Source of the DNA: Mesorhizobium jarvisii
GTDB lineage: Bacteria > Pseudomonadota > Alphaproteobacteria > Rhizobiales > Rhizobiaceae
DNA: 64,000 bases
Assembly: GCF_003601985.1 (NCBI RefSeq)
Contig: NZ_QZXA01000001.1
Span: 496,001 to 560,000, forward strand
Direction of reading: 5' to 3'
Both the position numbers and the translations under genes were made by a program. Numbering within the stretch: position 1 is the stretch's first letter; each line of letters begins with the position of its first letter. This document shows positions 1 through 8,366 of the stretch, piece by piece. The notes beneath the pieces were generated by a model. It had not been told where the DNA came from, ran no database searches, and worked only from the letters and a program-made list of their open reading frames with translations.

Positions 1-406
1 TGTCGTGCTGCTGATCAGCCGGACGTCGTTCGGCCTCGACATCCGCACCGTCATCCAGAACCGCGAAATGGCCGAAGGCGTCGGCATCAACACGCGGCGC
101 ACCTACGCCATCGCCTTCACCTTTGGCGCGGCGATCGCCGGGCTCGCCGGCGGCCTGGTCGCACCGCTGGCGATCGTGCTGCCGCAGATGGGGGTGAACT
201 ACCTCGCCAATGCCTTCTTCGTCGTGATTGTCGGCGGCGTCGGCTCGATCGGCGGTCTCGTCGCCGGCAGTGTCTTCGTCGGCGGGCTGACCAGTGTGCT
301 CAACTACCAGATCTCGCCATCGCTGGCGCAGGCGATCGTGCTGCTGGCGGCCATCGTCGCCGTGCGGCTGCGGCCCAACGGCCTGTTCAACGGAGCGTCG
401 CGATGA
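1..406 (+). CDS. Branched-chain/urea-amide type ABC permease, LivH/UrtB-like (5' truncated)
   Basis: C-terminal about 133 residues of an inner-membrane permease; the start lies left of the window. The visible part has the family's cytoplasmic loop (GVNTRRTYAIAF-like, following an N-R-E-M-A segment) and then alternating glycine/alanine-rich membrane helices, ending with the RPNGLF motif typical of LivH/UrtB C-termini. The stop overlaps the ATG of the next permease by 4 bases (ATGA), so this is the upstream part of one operon that continues with a LivM-like permease, two ATPases and a binding protein. The two ATPases look UrtD/UrtE-like, so urea or a short-chain amide is a better guess for the substrate than leucine. 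The family is certain; the substrate is inference. Confidence 0.85.
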   Translation, partial: VVLLISRTSFGLDIRTVIQNREMAEGVGINTRRTYAIAFTFGAAIAGLAGGLVAPLAIVLPQMGVNYLANAFFVVIVGGVGSIGGLVAGSVFVGGLTSVLNYQISPSLAQAIVLLAAIVAVRLRPNGLFNGASR

Positions 407-1389
407 TCGCCCGCGACCGCAACTGGCTGCTGATCTTCGCCGTCTGCGCGGCGCTCGCCGTCGTCTATCCGTTCATCGCCGACGGCTACCAGCTGACGGT
501 GATCCGCGACGCGCTGATCTTCGGCCTGTTCGCGGCGAGCCTCGACTTCTTCTGGGGCCGCACCGGCATCCTGTGTTTCGGCCACGCCGCCTTCTTCGGC
601 ATTGGTGGCTACATCATGGCGCTGGTCACGCTCAACGACGCCATCCCCTTGGGCAGCCTGCTCGGCATCCTGGGCGCGATTGCTGGTGCTGCCTTCGTCG
701 CCGCCATCATCGGCTACTTCCTGTTCTTCGGCGGCATCCGCGGCAGCTACTTCACCATCGTGACGCTTGCCATGGGCGTCATCTGCCAGCAGGCTGCCGT
801 CTCCTGGAGCTCGGTCACCGGTGGCGACAGCGGCCTGATCGGCATTCCGCCGATCGCCTTCGATCTTGGCGAAATACATGTCGATCTCAGCCAGGATCTG
901 CCGAGTTACATCTTCGTCGCGTCCATCGTTGCGGTGGTCGTGCTGGTGCTGTGGTCGCTCAGCAGAGGTCGCTGGGGCGCCGTGCTGACCGCCATCCAGG
1001 ACAATGAAGTCCGGGCGGCCGCCCTTGGCCACAATGCGCCGCTGAGGCTACTCGTCACCTTCGTCCTGTCCGCGGCGATCGCCGGGCTCGCCGGCGCGCT
1101 CTACGTCTGCATGGCCGGGTTGGTGGCACCCGACCTGTCCGGGCTGCTGCTGTCGACGGAAGTCATCGTCTGGGTAGCGGTTGGCGGGCGCGGCACGCTG
1201 CTTGGTCCGGTGCTGGGCGCCATCGCCATACAGCGCGCACAGCAGACGATCAGCAGCTTCAACCCGAGCCTGTGGCCGCTTTTGCTCGGCTGCGTCTTCG
1301 TCGTCATCGTCTTCGTGCTGCCGGACGGCATCCTGTCGATCTATGCGCGGCTGAAGAGCCTGTTCAAGGGCCGGAGGCAAGCGCAATGA
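403..1389 (+). CDS. ABC transporter permease, LivM/UrtC-like
   Basis: 328-residue integral membrane permease, second partner of the preceding LivH/UrtB-like subunit. It shows about eight to nine hydrophobic segments, the characteristic FFWGRTGILCFGHAAFFGIG region in the first third and the glycine-rich GRGTLLGPVLGA motif near residue 270 that is conserved in LivM/UrtC proteins. Normal full length. The start ATG overlaps the previous stop (ATGA) and its own stop overlaps the next ATG in the same way, so translation of permeases and ATPase is probably coupled. It should form the heterodimeric translocation channel. Substrate inferred from neighbours as urea or amide-like. Confidence 0.88.
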   Translation: MIARDRNWLLIFAVCAALAVVYPFIADGYQLTVIRDALIFGLFAASLDFFWGRTGILCFGHAAFFGIGGYIMALVTLNDAIPLGSLLGILGAIAGAAFVAAIIGYFLFFGGIRGSYFTIVTLAMGVICQQAAVSWSSVTGGDSGLIGIPPIAFDLGEIHVDLSQDLPSYIFVASIVAVVVLVLWSLSRGRWGAVLTAIQDNEVRAAALGHNAPLRLLVTFVLSAAIAGLAGALYVCMAGLVAPDLSGLLLSTEVIVWVAVGGRGTLLGPVLGAIAIQRAQQTISSFNPSLWPLLLGCVFVVIVFVLPDGILSIYARLKSLFKGRRQAQ

Positions 1390-2090
1390 GCGACGTGCTG
1401 CTTCAGGCCGAGAATGTCGGCATACGCTTTGGCGGGCTGCAAGCGCTGGAAGGGTTGAACCTGACGGTGCGCGACAGGGAGCTCTGCTGCATCATCGGGC
1501 CGAACGGCGCCGGCAAGAGCACCTTCCTCAACCTTTTGACCGGCACACTTCGCCCGACCAGCGGCAGCGTGCGCTTCCTCGGCCACGACATTGCCGGCCT
1601 GCCGCTGCACCGCATCGCCCGGCTCGGCATCGCCCGAAAATTCCAGATCCCGTCGGTCTTTCCGAGCCTCTCGGTCGAGGACAATCTCAAGGTCGCACGG
1701 TGGGGCACCTCGTCGCCGGTGCGTCCGGTCGGTGAGCTGCTGGACCTGGTCGCGCTTGGCAGCCGCGCGGCCACGCTGGCCGGCGAACTGGCGCACGGCC
1801 AGAAGCAATGGCTGGAGATCGGCATGGCATTGGCGATCGAGCCAAGGCTGCTGCTGCTCGACGAGCCGACCGCCGGCATGACGCCGCAGGAAACGCTGGC
1901 GACCGCGCAGATGCTGTTGCGGCTCAAGGGCGAGTTCTCGATCGTCGCTGTCGAGCACGACATCCGCTTCGTGCGGGCGCTGAACTGCGAGACGCTGGTG
2001 CTGCACCAGGGACGCCGGCTGCGCAGCGGTCCTTTCCACGACATCGAGGCCGACGAAATGGTCCGCGATGTCTATCTGGGGAGGCGCTGA
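1386..2090 (+). CDS. ABC transporter ATP-binding protein, UrtD/LivG-like
   Basis: 234-residue ATPase. Walker A (GPNGAGKST) lies near residue 40 and Walker B (LLLLDEPTAGM) near 160. The signature is LAHGQKQWLEIGM instead of the canonical LSGGQ; the HGQKQWLEIGM form is typical of UrtD, the ATPase of urea transporters, and is the main argument for a urea/amide-type system. I chose the ATG at 1386 because it overlaps the preceding stop (ATGA) and gives a standard N-terminus; an open frame upstream of it is antisense-like noise within the permease gene. It works with the ATPase that follows three bases downstream. Confidence 0.88.
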   Translation: MSDVLLQAENVGIRFGGLQALEGLNLTVRDRELCCIIGPNGAGKSTFLNLLTGTLRPTSGSVRFLGHDIAGLPLHRIARLGIARKFQIPSVFPSLSVEDNLKVARWGTSSPVRPVGELLDLVALGSRAATLAGELAHGQKQWLEIGMALAIEPRLLLLDEPTAGMTPQETLATAQMLLRLKGEFSIVAVEHDIRFVRALNCETLVLHQGRRLRSGPFHDIEADEMVRDVYLGRR

Positions 2091-2092
2091 CC

Positions 2093-2794
2093 ATGCTGCG
2101 GACACTCGCGGTCTCGGCCGGCTACGGCCTGCTCCCTGTGCTGAACGGCATCGATCTCAGCGTGGCACCGGGTGAAGTCGTCGGCCTGCTTGGCCGCAAT
2201 GGCGCCGGCAAGACGACGCTGCTGCGCGTCATCGCCGGTGGCCTGAAGGCGAGCGGCGGCGCGGTTGTTCTCGGCGATCAGGACCTTACCGACGCGGCGG
2301 CCTTCCGCCGGGCGCGGGCGGGCATAGCGCATGTTCCGCAGGGCCGCGGCATCTTCAACCAGCTGACCGTGCGGCAGAATTTGGAGGTCGGCACGCGCGC
2401 AGCCATGGACCGTGGCGACGGCGGCATTCCTGACGACATCTTCGGCTATTTTCCGATCCTGCGCGAACGCGAGGCGCAAATCGCCGGCACGCTATCGGGC
2501 GGCCAGCAGCAGATGCTGGCGATCGGCCGCGCGCTATGCGGCCTGCCGTCGGTGCTGCTGCTCGACGAACCCTCGGAAGGCATCCAGCCGAACATCGTGC
2601 AGTCGATCGCCGAGCTGGTGCCGCGCATCGCCCGCGAGCGCGGCATCGCGATCGTTCTGGTCGAGCAGAATCTCGATCTCGTTCTGAAGGCGGCCGACCG
2701 CTGCCTGGTGATGGAAAAGGGCAGGATCGTGCACGAGGGCACGCCGGAGGCGTTCGCCGACGAGAGCCTGCTGAAGGACCTGTTGGCCCTATGA
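2093..2794 (+). CDS. ABC transporter ATP-binding protein, UrtE/LivF-like
   Basis: 233-residue second ATPase of the importer. Walker A (LGRNGAGKTT) near residue 40, canonical signature LSGGQQQ near 136, and Walker B LLLDEPSEGIQPNIV, whose EGIQPNIV tail is the hallmark of LivF/UrtE-type ATPases. The ATG at 2093 begins two bases after the upstream stop and gives a normal-length N-terminus. It should pair with the UrtD-like ATPase. About 80 bases separate it from the binding-protein gene; that gap holds two direct copies of GGCGCGCCTG (2795-2804 and 2845-2854) with no clear terminator. Confidence 0.88.
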   Translation: MLRTLAVSAGYGLLPVLNGIDLSVAPGEVVGLLGRNGAGKTTLLRVIAGGLKASGGAVVLGDQDLTDAAAFRRARAGIAHVPQGRGIFNQLTVRQNLEVGTRAAMDRGDGGIPDDIFGYFPILREREAQIAGTLSGGQQQMLAIGRALCGLPSVLLLDEPSEGIQPNIVQSIAELVPRIARERGIAIVLVEQNLDLVLKAADRCLVMEKGRIVHEGTPEAFADESLLKDLLAL

Positions 2795-2874
2795 GGCGCG
2801 CCTGAAGCGCATCTGGACCTGCTGACTTTGTAAGGCGTGCATGGGGCGCGCCTGGACTGGAAGGGAACATAACA

Positions 2875-4044
2875 ATGATAAGCAGAAGAACGATACTGAA
2901 ATCCGGCGGCGCAGCCGCCGCCTTCGCCATGGTCGGCGCGCCGTCGATCCTGCGCGCCGCCGATACCGTCAAGGTCGGCCTGTCGATCCCGATCACCGGA
3001 CTGCAGGCGATCCTCGGTGAGACGCTGCTCAATTGCTACAAGCTCGCCGCCGCCGAGCTCAATGCCGCCAACGGCATTGGCGGTCGCCAGGTCGAACTGT
3101 TCATCGAGGACAACCAGACGACGACCAAGGGCTCGATCGACAAGGCGCGCAAGCTCATCAACGAAGACAAGGTCGACGTGGTCATGGGCACGATCATTTC
3201 GCCCGAGCGCAGCGCGACGCTGTCGGTGACCTCGAAAGCCAAGAAGCTGTTCTTCTACCCGACCAATTTCGAGGGCGGCGAATGCAACCGCTACTTCGTC
3301 GCCACCGGGCCGATCCCGATGCAGCAGGTCGACCCGATGATGCCGTGGGTGGCCGAGAATCTCGGTAAGACGATCTATGTCATGGCCTCGGACTACGCCT
3401 GGCCGCAGAAGATGACCGAGGCGATCACGGCGGCCTATGAGAAGGCCGGCGGCAAGATCATCGGCGCCGACTACTATCCGTTCGGCACCACGGATTTCGG
3501 CCCGGCTTTCCAGAAGATCAAATCGCTGAAGCCCGATGTCGTCTGGTCGATGGTGGTCGGCAACGATGCCGTCACGCAGCTCAAGCAATATCGCTCTTTC
3601 GACATCAAGCAGCCGCTGATCGCGCCGCTCGACGAGGTTTTCAACAAGGACGCGCTGCCGCCCGGCGTCGCCGCCGGCACCTATGCGCCGCAGCCTTACT
3701 GGATGGCGCTCGACAATCCGGTCAACAAGAAGTTCATCGCAAGCTTCCGCGAAAAGTTCGGCCAGGAGAAGATGGTCAACGGCATCGGTGAGGCCGGCTA
3801 CAACGGCCTGCATCTCTATGCGCTGGCCGCCGAGAAGGCCGGGTCACTCAGGGATGACGATGTGCTCAAGGCATTGCCCACCATCGAGTTCGACGCGCCG
3901 CAAGGCAAGATCCGCGTCGATGCCTCCAACAACCACACGCTCTGCCATTCCTATGTCGGCAAGGCGGCGGCGGACGGCATCAGCTACGAGATCGCTAAGG
4001 ATTTCGGCGCCATCACGCCGGTCACGCCTTACTGCAAGGTGTAG
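2875..4044 (+). CDS. ABC substrate-binding protein, urea/short-chain amide type
   Basis: 389-residue periplasmic binding protein of the type 1 fold (Peripla_BP_5/6). The N-terminus carries a twin-arginine-like signal (SRRTILK, then an alanine-rich hydrophobic stretch ending ...ILRAA), so Tat export is likely. The body resembles AmiC/UrtA/FmdD proteins: VGLSIPITGLQA at the mature start, the FFYPTNFEGGEC segment with two short Cys-flanking blocks, and a PTIEFDAPQGKIRVD-like C-terminal motif. Length is shorter than typical UrtA and closer to amide-binding proteins. Last gene of the importer operon; a strong hairpin follows it. The substrate (urea, acetamide/formamide or similar) is inferred. Confidence 0.85.
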   Translation: MISRRTILKSGGAAAAFAMVGAPSILRAADTVKVGLSIPITGLQAILGETLLNCYKLAAAELNAANGIGGRQVELFIEDNQTTTKGSIDKARKLINEDKVDVVMGTIISPERSATLSVTSKAKKLFFYPTNFEGGECNRYFVATGPIPMQQVDPMMPWVAENLGKTIYVMASDYAWPQKMTEAITAAYEKAGGKIIGADYYPFGTTDFGPAFQKIKSLKPDVVWSMVVGNDAVTQLKQYRSFDIKQPLIAPLDEVFNKDALPPGVAAGTYAPQPYWMALDNPVNKKFIASFREKFGQEKMVNGIGEAGYNGLHLYALAAEKAGSLRDDDVLKALPTIEFDAPQGKIRVDASNNHTLCHSYVGKAAADGISYEIAKDFGAITPVTPYCKV

Positions 4045-4065
4045 GATCTTACACCCGAGAGGTCC

Positions 4066-4091
4066 TGACGGCGGCTTTTCGGCCGCCGTCA
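4066..4091. terminator. Hairpin between converging genes
   Basis: Perfect 10-bp inverted repeat (TGACGGCGGC / GCCGCCGTCA) with a 6-base TTTTCG loop. It sits between the converging binding-protein gene and the acetolactate-synthase-like gene, and its right arm overlaps the latter's stop codon. There is no clean T-run on either side, so intrinsic termination is likely but not proven; it can act on both strands. Confidence 0.6.
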
Positions 4092-5735
4092 CGGCGTCCG
4101 CGGCGCCGGCAGCCGCTCGCGTAATTCGTCGACAAGCACCCTGGTGTTTTCGGAATAGTCGATGGGCACGACGACGAGATGCACGCCGCCGCCGGTGAAT
4201 GCCCGCTCCAGCGCCGGCCGCAAATCGGCGATCTCCATAACCCTGGTTCCCTTGGCGCCATAGGCCTCGGCGTATTTGACGAAATCGGGATTGCCGAAGG
4301 TCATGCCGAAATCCGGGAATTCGTCGACCGCCTGCTTCCAGCGGATCATGCCATAGGCATGGTCTTCGAGCAGCAGGATGACGAGGTTGAGCTTCAGCCT
4401 GACGGCGGTCTCCAGTTCCTGGCTGTTCATCATGAAGCCACCATCGCCGCAAATGGCCATGACACGGCGCGTGGGATAGAGCAGTGACGCCATCATCGCC
4501 GACGGCAGGCCGGCGCCCATCGTGGCCAGCGCATTGTCGAGCAGCAGCGTGTTTGCCATGCGCGTGCGGTAGTTGCGCGCGAACCAGATCTTGTACATGC
4601 CGTTGTCGAGGGCGAGGATTCCGTCCGCCGGCATTACGGCACGCACATCATGCACGATGCGCTGCGGCGTGAAGCGGTCTTCGGTGGCGCGCGCCGCGAT
4701 CCGGCTCAAAATGCCTTCCCTGAGTGGCAGCAGCGCCTGTGCGTTGGGGATCTTGCCCTCGATGCGGTCCGCCAGCAGCGCCAGCGACGGGCCAAGGTCG
4801 CCGACGATCTCGGCCTGCGGGAAATAGACCTGCTCGACATCGGCCGAGTGGTAGCCGACATGGATGACCTTCGGCCCGTTGGCGCCCATGATGAAGGGCG
4901 GCTTCTCAACCGTGTCGTGGCCGATGGTGATGATCAGATCGGCCTGTTCGATGGCCTCGTGCACATAGTCGCGCTCCGACAGTGCCGCCGTTCCCATATA
5001 GAGTTCGGTGCCGCCGGGCACCGTGCCCTTGCCCATCTGCGTGGTGAAATAGGGTATTTGCGTGCGCAGCACGAACTGGGCGACATCGGGTGTCACACGC
5101 GGCCTCGACGCCGCCGCGCCGAACATCAGCAGCGGACGCTTGGCCTCCATGATCATGCGGGCGGCGCGATCGAGCGCGTCCGCGCTGGCCAGCGGCAGCT
5201 CGACCGGATGCGTCGGCACCAGCGCCACCGGCTCGCACTCGGCCGCCGCGATGTCTTCCGGCAGTTCCAGATGCACCGGGCCGGGCCGCTCTTCCTGGGC
5301 AACGCGGAAGGCCTCGCGCACCAGCGAGGGGATCATCTTGGGCGAGACGATCTGGCGCGACAGCTTGGTCAGCGGCTTCATCGCCGCGACGATGTCGACG
5401 ATCTGGAAGCGCGCCTGCCGTGATGACAATATGCCTTTCTGGCCGGTGATCATGATCATCGGCATCGCGCCGAGCAGCGCATAGGCCGCCCCGGTCGTCA
5501 GATTGAGCGCCCCGGGGCCAAGCGTGGTGATGCACACGCCCGCCTTGCCGGTGAGCCTGCCATAAGTGGCAGCCATGAAAGCAGCGGCCTGCTCATGTCG
5601 GGTCAAGATCAGCTGGATCGACGAGCGGCGGATCGATTCGACGATGTCGAGATTCTCCTCGCCGGGAATGCCGAAAATCCGGTCGACCCCTTCATTCTCG
5701 AGGGCCGCCACGAACAGATCCGAACCTTTGGTCAT
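4089..5735 (-). CDS. Thiamine-pyrophosphate enzyme, acetolactate-synthase-like
   Basis: 548-residue cytoplasmic TPP enzyme of the acetolactate synthase/pyruvate oxidase group. Three domains are visible: an N-terminal pyrimidine-binding domain with the catalytic Glu in TRHEQAAAFMA (near residue 48), a middle domain, and a C-terminal diphosphate-binding domain with GDGGFMM about 420 and the metal-ligand end EDHAYGM. Start taken at 5735 because a good ribosome site (AGGAGAGG) lies just upstream; a longer frame to 5807 lacks one. Monocistronic, with a LysR gene 88 bases upstream on the same strand. A full-length AlsS/IlvB-like enzyme without a visible small subunit; catabolic acetolactate synthase is the best guess, other 2-oxoacid decarboxylating activities are possible. 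Confidence 0.8.
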   Translation of the reverse strand: MTKGSDLFVAALENEGVDRIFGIPGEENLDIVESIRRSSIQLILTRHEQAAAFMAATYGRLTGKAGVCITTLGPGALNLTTGAAYALLGAMPMIMITGQKGILSSRQARFQIVDIVAAMKPLTKLSRQIVSPKMIPSLVREAFRVAQEERPGPVHLELPEDIAAAECEPVALVPTHPVELPLASADALDRAARMIMEAKRPLLMFGAAASRPRVTPDVAQFVLRTQIPYFTTQMGKGTVPGGTELYMGTAALSERDYVHEAIEQADLIITIGHDTVEKPPFIMGANGPKVIHVGYHSADVEQVYFPQAEIVGDLGPSLALLADRIEGKIPNAQALLPLREGILSRIAARATEDRFTPQRIVHDVRAVMPADGILALDNGMYKIWFARNYRTRMANTLLLDNALATMGAGLPSAMMASLLYPTRRVMAICGDGGFMMNSQELETAVRLKLNLVILLLEDHAYGMIRWKQAVDEFPDFGMTFGNPDFVKYAEAYGAKGTRVMEIADLRPALERAFTGGGVHLVVVPIDYSENTRVLVDELRERLPAPRTP

Positions 5736-5822
5736 GAACCGCCTCTCCTGCAATGCGCACGTTCCGCCTTCATATGGCATTGGTAAGCGGCGCCTCAAAG
5801 AGCGCAAGCCTGCTCTCGGCGA

Positions 5823-6725
5823 TCAGCCCATCAGTTTCGGCAGGGCGGCTGCCAGCGCATCGATGGCGAGCCTAACCTTGAGCGGCAGATGCGGCGTCTG
5901 CAGCCAGAGCGCATGGCAGTCGTAGAGATAGTGCGGCTGGTCCGGCAACAGCGCGACCAACGCACCGGCCTCTATGCGCTCGCGGACCAGCCACCACGGT
6001 AGCCACGCCAGCCCCATGCCTTCGGCCGCTGCATCGGCGATGGCGTCGAGATCGTCGAGCCGCAGCCGACCGCTGGGGATGATCTCCTGTACGGATTGCC
6101 CTTCACGCGCAAACAGCCAGGGCTGAACGACCTGGCCGAGCCGGCGATAGACGATTGCCTGATGGTCGGCGAGATCTTCGATCCGCCGCGGTTCGCCATG
6201 GATTCCGAGATAGGCAGGCGCGGCACAGACAACCATGCCCTGGCGTGCAACGCGGCGCGCGATCACGCCGGCCTTGTCCTCAAGATCGCCGGTGCGGATG
6301 GCAAGGTCAAAGCCGTCCTCCGCGAGATCGGCGAAGCGGTCGCTGAGCGACAGATCGAGTTCCAGCATCGGATAGTGCCGCGCCAGCTTCAGCAACACGG
6401 GGGTGACGCAGTGGCGGCCGAAATGCGCCGGCATGGTCACGCGCAGTCTGCCTCTCGGTTCCGAAAACTGGTCGGCGGCCAGCGCATCGGCGGCTTTCGC
6501 CTCGGCCAGCACGATGCGGCAGCGTTCGTAATAGGCGCGGCCGAAATCAGTCAGGCTCTGGCGGCGCGTGGTGCGGTTGATGAGGCGTACGCCGAGCCGC
6601 TCTTCGAGAGAGCGGACATGCTTGCCCACCATCGGCCCGGACAGGTCGAGCGCCACCGCCGCAGCCGCGAACGAGCCAAGGTCGACCGCCTTGACGAACA
6701 CGGCCATGCTCTCGAGCCTATCCAT
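5823..6725 (-). CDS. LysR family transcriptional regulator
   Basis: 300-residue regulator. Winged helix-turn-helix at residues 1-60 (DRLESMAVFVKAVDLGSFAAAA start, then SGPMVGKHVRSLEERLG and NRTTRRQ), followed by a LysR effector-binding domain. The N-terminal pattern is that of the large LysR group that usually controls a divergent oxidoreductase. It is divergent from the quinone-oxidoreductase-like gene at 6828, with 102 bases between the two starts; this is the classic arrangement in which the regulator controls both genes. A short palindrome lies five bases before its start. Effector unknown. Confidence 0.88.
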   Translation of the reverse strand: MDRLESMAVFVKAVDLGSFAAAAVALDLSGPMVGKHVRSLEERLGVRLINRTTRRQSLTDFGRAYYERCRIVLAEAKAADALAADQFSEPRGRLRVTMPAHFGRHCVTPVLLKLARHYPMLELDLSLSDRFADLAEDGFDLAIRTGDLEDKAGVIARRVARQGMVVCAAPAYLGIHGEPRRIEDLADHQAIVYRRLGQVVQPWLFAREGQSVQEIIPSGRLRLDDLDAIADAAAEGMGLAWLPWWLVRERIEAGALVALLPDQPHYLYDCHALWLQTPHLPLKVRLAIDALAAALPKLMG

Positions 6726-6729
6726 ATTC

Positions 6730-6744
6730 GAAACCTCTGGTTTC
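6730..6744. promoter_or_regulatory. Possible LysR operator palindrome
   Basis: GAAACC-TCT-GGTTTC, a perfect 6-bp inverted repeat in the divergent LysR/oxidoreductase intergenic region, only five bases from the regulator's start. Its position would suit autorepression. It is not a textbook T-N11-A site, so this is only a candidate. Confidence 0.3.
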
Positions 6745-6827
6745 TACTGCTTTATCCCTACGCCCATTTATCCATGAAGCCTCTGCCTGCATAGCTCATT
6801 CGGTTCAGATAATTAGGAGTAACCCGA

Positions 6828-7817
6828 ATGGCTCGTATTGTCCGCTTCCACCAGCATGGCGGTCCCGAAGTTCTGCGCATCGAGGATATCGACCTCACTC
6901 CACCGCGTCCGGGTGAGGTTCAAATCCGCGTCAAGGCGCTCGGACTCAACCGTGCCGAGGCGCTGCTGCGCGCGGGCAGCTATATCGAGACTCCGCCCCT
7001 GCCCTCCGGGCTCGGGCTGGAAGCGGCAGGCATTGTCGAAACGGTAGGCGAAGGCGTGAAGGATTTCGCCCCGGGCGACGCTGTCAGCGTCATCCCGCCG
7101 CAATCGATGGTGCGCTGGCCCGCTTACGGCGAGCTGGTCACCTATCCCGCCAGGCTCATCGTCAAGCACCCATCGTCGCTCGACTGGCAGACGGCGGCGG
7201 CGATCTGGATGCAATATCTCACCGCCTATGGCGCCCTGATCGATATCGCCAAACTGAGCAGCGGAGACGCTGTCGTCATCACCGCGGCCTCAAGCAGCGT
7301 CGGGCTTGCCGCGCTCCAGATTGCCAACAAGGTTGGCGCGACAGCGATCGCGGTGACGCGAACATCGGTAAAGAAACAGGCCCTGCTCGATGCCGGAGCG
7401 GCGCAGGTTGTCGTCCTGGCCGAGGAGGATCTCGCCGCACGGCTGAGCGAGATCGCGGGGCCGCAAGGCGTGCGCGTCGTGCTCGATGCAATCGGTGGTC
7501 CGATCTTCGAGCCGCTGACGGCGGCAATGTCAAAGGGCGGCATTCTCATCGAATATGGCGGGTTGAGCCCCGAGCCGACGCCGTTCCCTCTGGCTGCCGT
7601 GTTGGGCAAGACGCTGACGTTGCGTGGCTATCTCGTGCACGAAATCACCGGCACCCCGGAGAAGCTGGAGGTCGCCAAGGCGTTCATCCTCGAAGGCCTG
7701 GAGACGGGTACGCTGAGGCCGATCATCGACCGGAGCTTCGCGTTCAACCAGATCGTCGAGGCGCACCGCTACCTCGAATCGAACGAGCAATTCGGCAAGA
7801 TCATCGTAACGGTTTGA
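6828..7817 (+). CDS. MDR-family NAD(P)H quinone oxidoreductase / alcohol dehydrogenase-like
   Basis: 329-residue medium-chain dehydrogenase/reductase. GroES-like N-terminal domain to about residue 125, then a Rossmann domain with a SSSVGLAALQIA-type nucleotide loop around 152. It lacks the Cys clusters for structural zinc, so it belongs with the quinone oxidoreductase/zeta-crystallin-like branch that uses NADPH without zinc. Start at 6828 follows a TAGGAG ribosome site. Divergent from a LysR gene, which probably regulates it. Physiological substrate unknown. A non-coding gap of about 190 bases follows, in which I see nothing specific. Confidence 0.85.
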   Translation: MARIVRFHQHGGPEVLRIEDIDLTPPRPGEVQIRVKALGLNRAEALLRAGSYIETPPLPSGLGLEAAGIVETVGEGVKDFAPGDAVSVIPPQSMVRWPAYGELVTYPARLIVKHPSSLDWQTAAAIWMQYLTAYGALIDIAKLSSGDAVVITAASSSVGLAALQIANKVGATAIAVTRTSVKKQALLDAGAAQVVVLAEEDLAARLSEIAGPQGVRVVLDAIGGPIFEPLTAAMSKGGILIEYGGLSPEPTPFPLAAVLGKTLTLRGYLVHEITGTPEKLEVAKAFILEGLETGTLRPIIDRSFAFNQIVEAHRYLESNEQFGKIIVTV

Positions 7818-8010
7818 GCGACGGCAGCGGCGAACAAATCATTCCGGCAATATCGCCCTTGAAGGCCTGGCTCGGCATTCCTAACTGTGTGGTGCGGGCC
7901 GGGCCCCTCTGACGATCGCTTCTGGTGATTGTGATGTCGGACCGCTTTAACGGGCCCGTTTCCACCTTTTTCGGTCAAGCGGGCTCAATCCTTTCGGTTT
8001 GGAGCCCCGT

Positions 8011-8304
8011 ATGACATCTTCCCTCCTTGGTTTGGTTTGCCCCTCCTGCCGCGTCGCGCTCGTGATGAGCGAACGCCAGGGTATCGAGATCGACTATTGT
8101 CCGCAGTGCCGTGGCGTCTGGCTTGATCGAGGCGAACTCGACAAGATCATCGAGCGTTCCGGCAGGGAAGCGTCGCCTGCGGCGCAGCCACAGCCGGCAG
8201 CCTTCTCCCAGCCGCAACACGGCCGCGATGACGATTATTCGCGCTCGCAGGGCCACCGCTACCCCAAGCGGAAGAAATCCTTCTTCGAAGAATTGTTCGA
8301 TTGA
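8011..8304 (+). CDS. Zinc-ribbon (TFIIB-type) protein
   Basis: 97-residue small protein. Residues 9-45 hold two CxxC knuckles (CPSC and CPQC) followed by RGVWLDRGELDKI, the signature of the zf-TFIIB family of small bacterial zinc proteins. The C-terminal half is low complexity, rich in Gln, Pro and Ala, and ends with a basic patch (PKRKKS) and FFEELFD. The ATG at 8011 is preferred over a TTG four codons upstream. Function in this family is unknown; it may bind zinc and a partner protein. It lies 62 bases upstream of a Tim44-domain gene on the same strand, a possible two-gene unit. Confidence 0.85.
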   Translation: MTSSLLGLVCPSCRVALVMSERQGIEIDYCPQCRGVWLDRGELDKIIERSGREASPAAQPQPAAFSQPQHGRDDDYSRSQGHRYPKRKKSFFEELFD

Positions 8305-8366
8305 CCGCATGGCGCCCGGCACCTGCTTAAAATTTCCAAAACCATACCGATAAAGGTTCATCTCCG

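Noticed and set aside
2446..3813. Long open frame on the minus strand opposite the binding protein
   Set aside because: Antisense shadow in GC-rich DNA; Arg/Ala/Gly/Asp-rich, no domain pattern, fully overlaps a clearly real gene.
4484..5423. Overlapping plus-strand frames within the acetolactate-synthase-like gene
   Set aside because: Reverse-complement shadows; the TPP enzyme has all its motifs on the minus strand.
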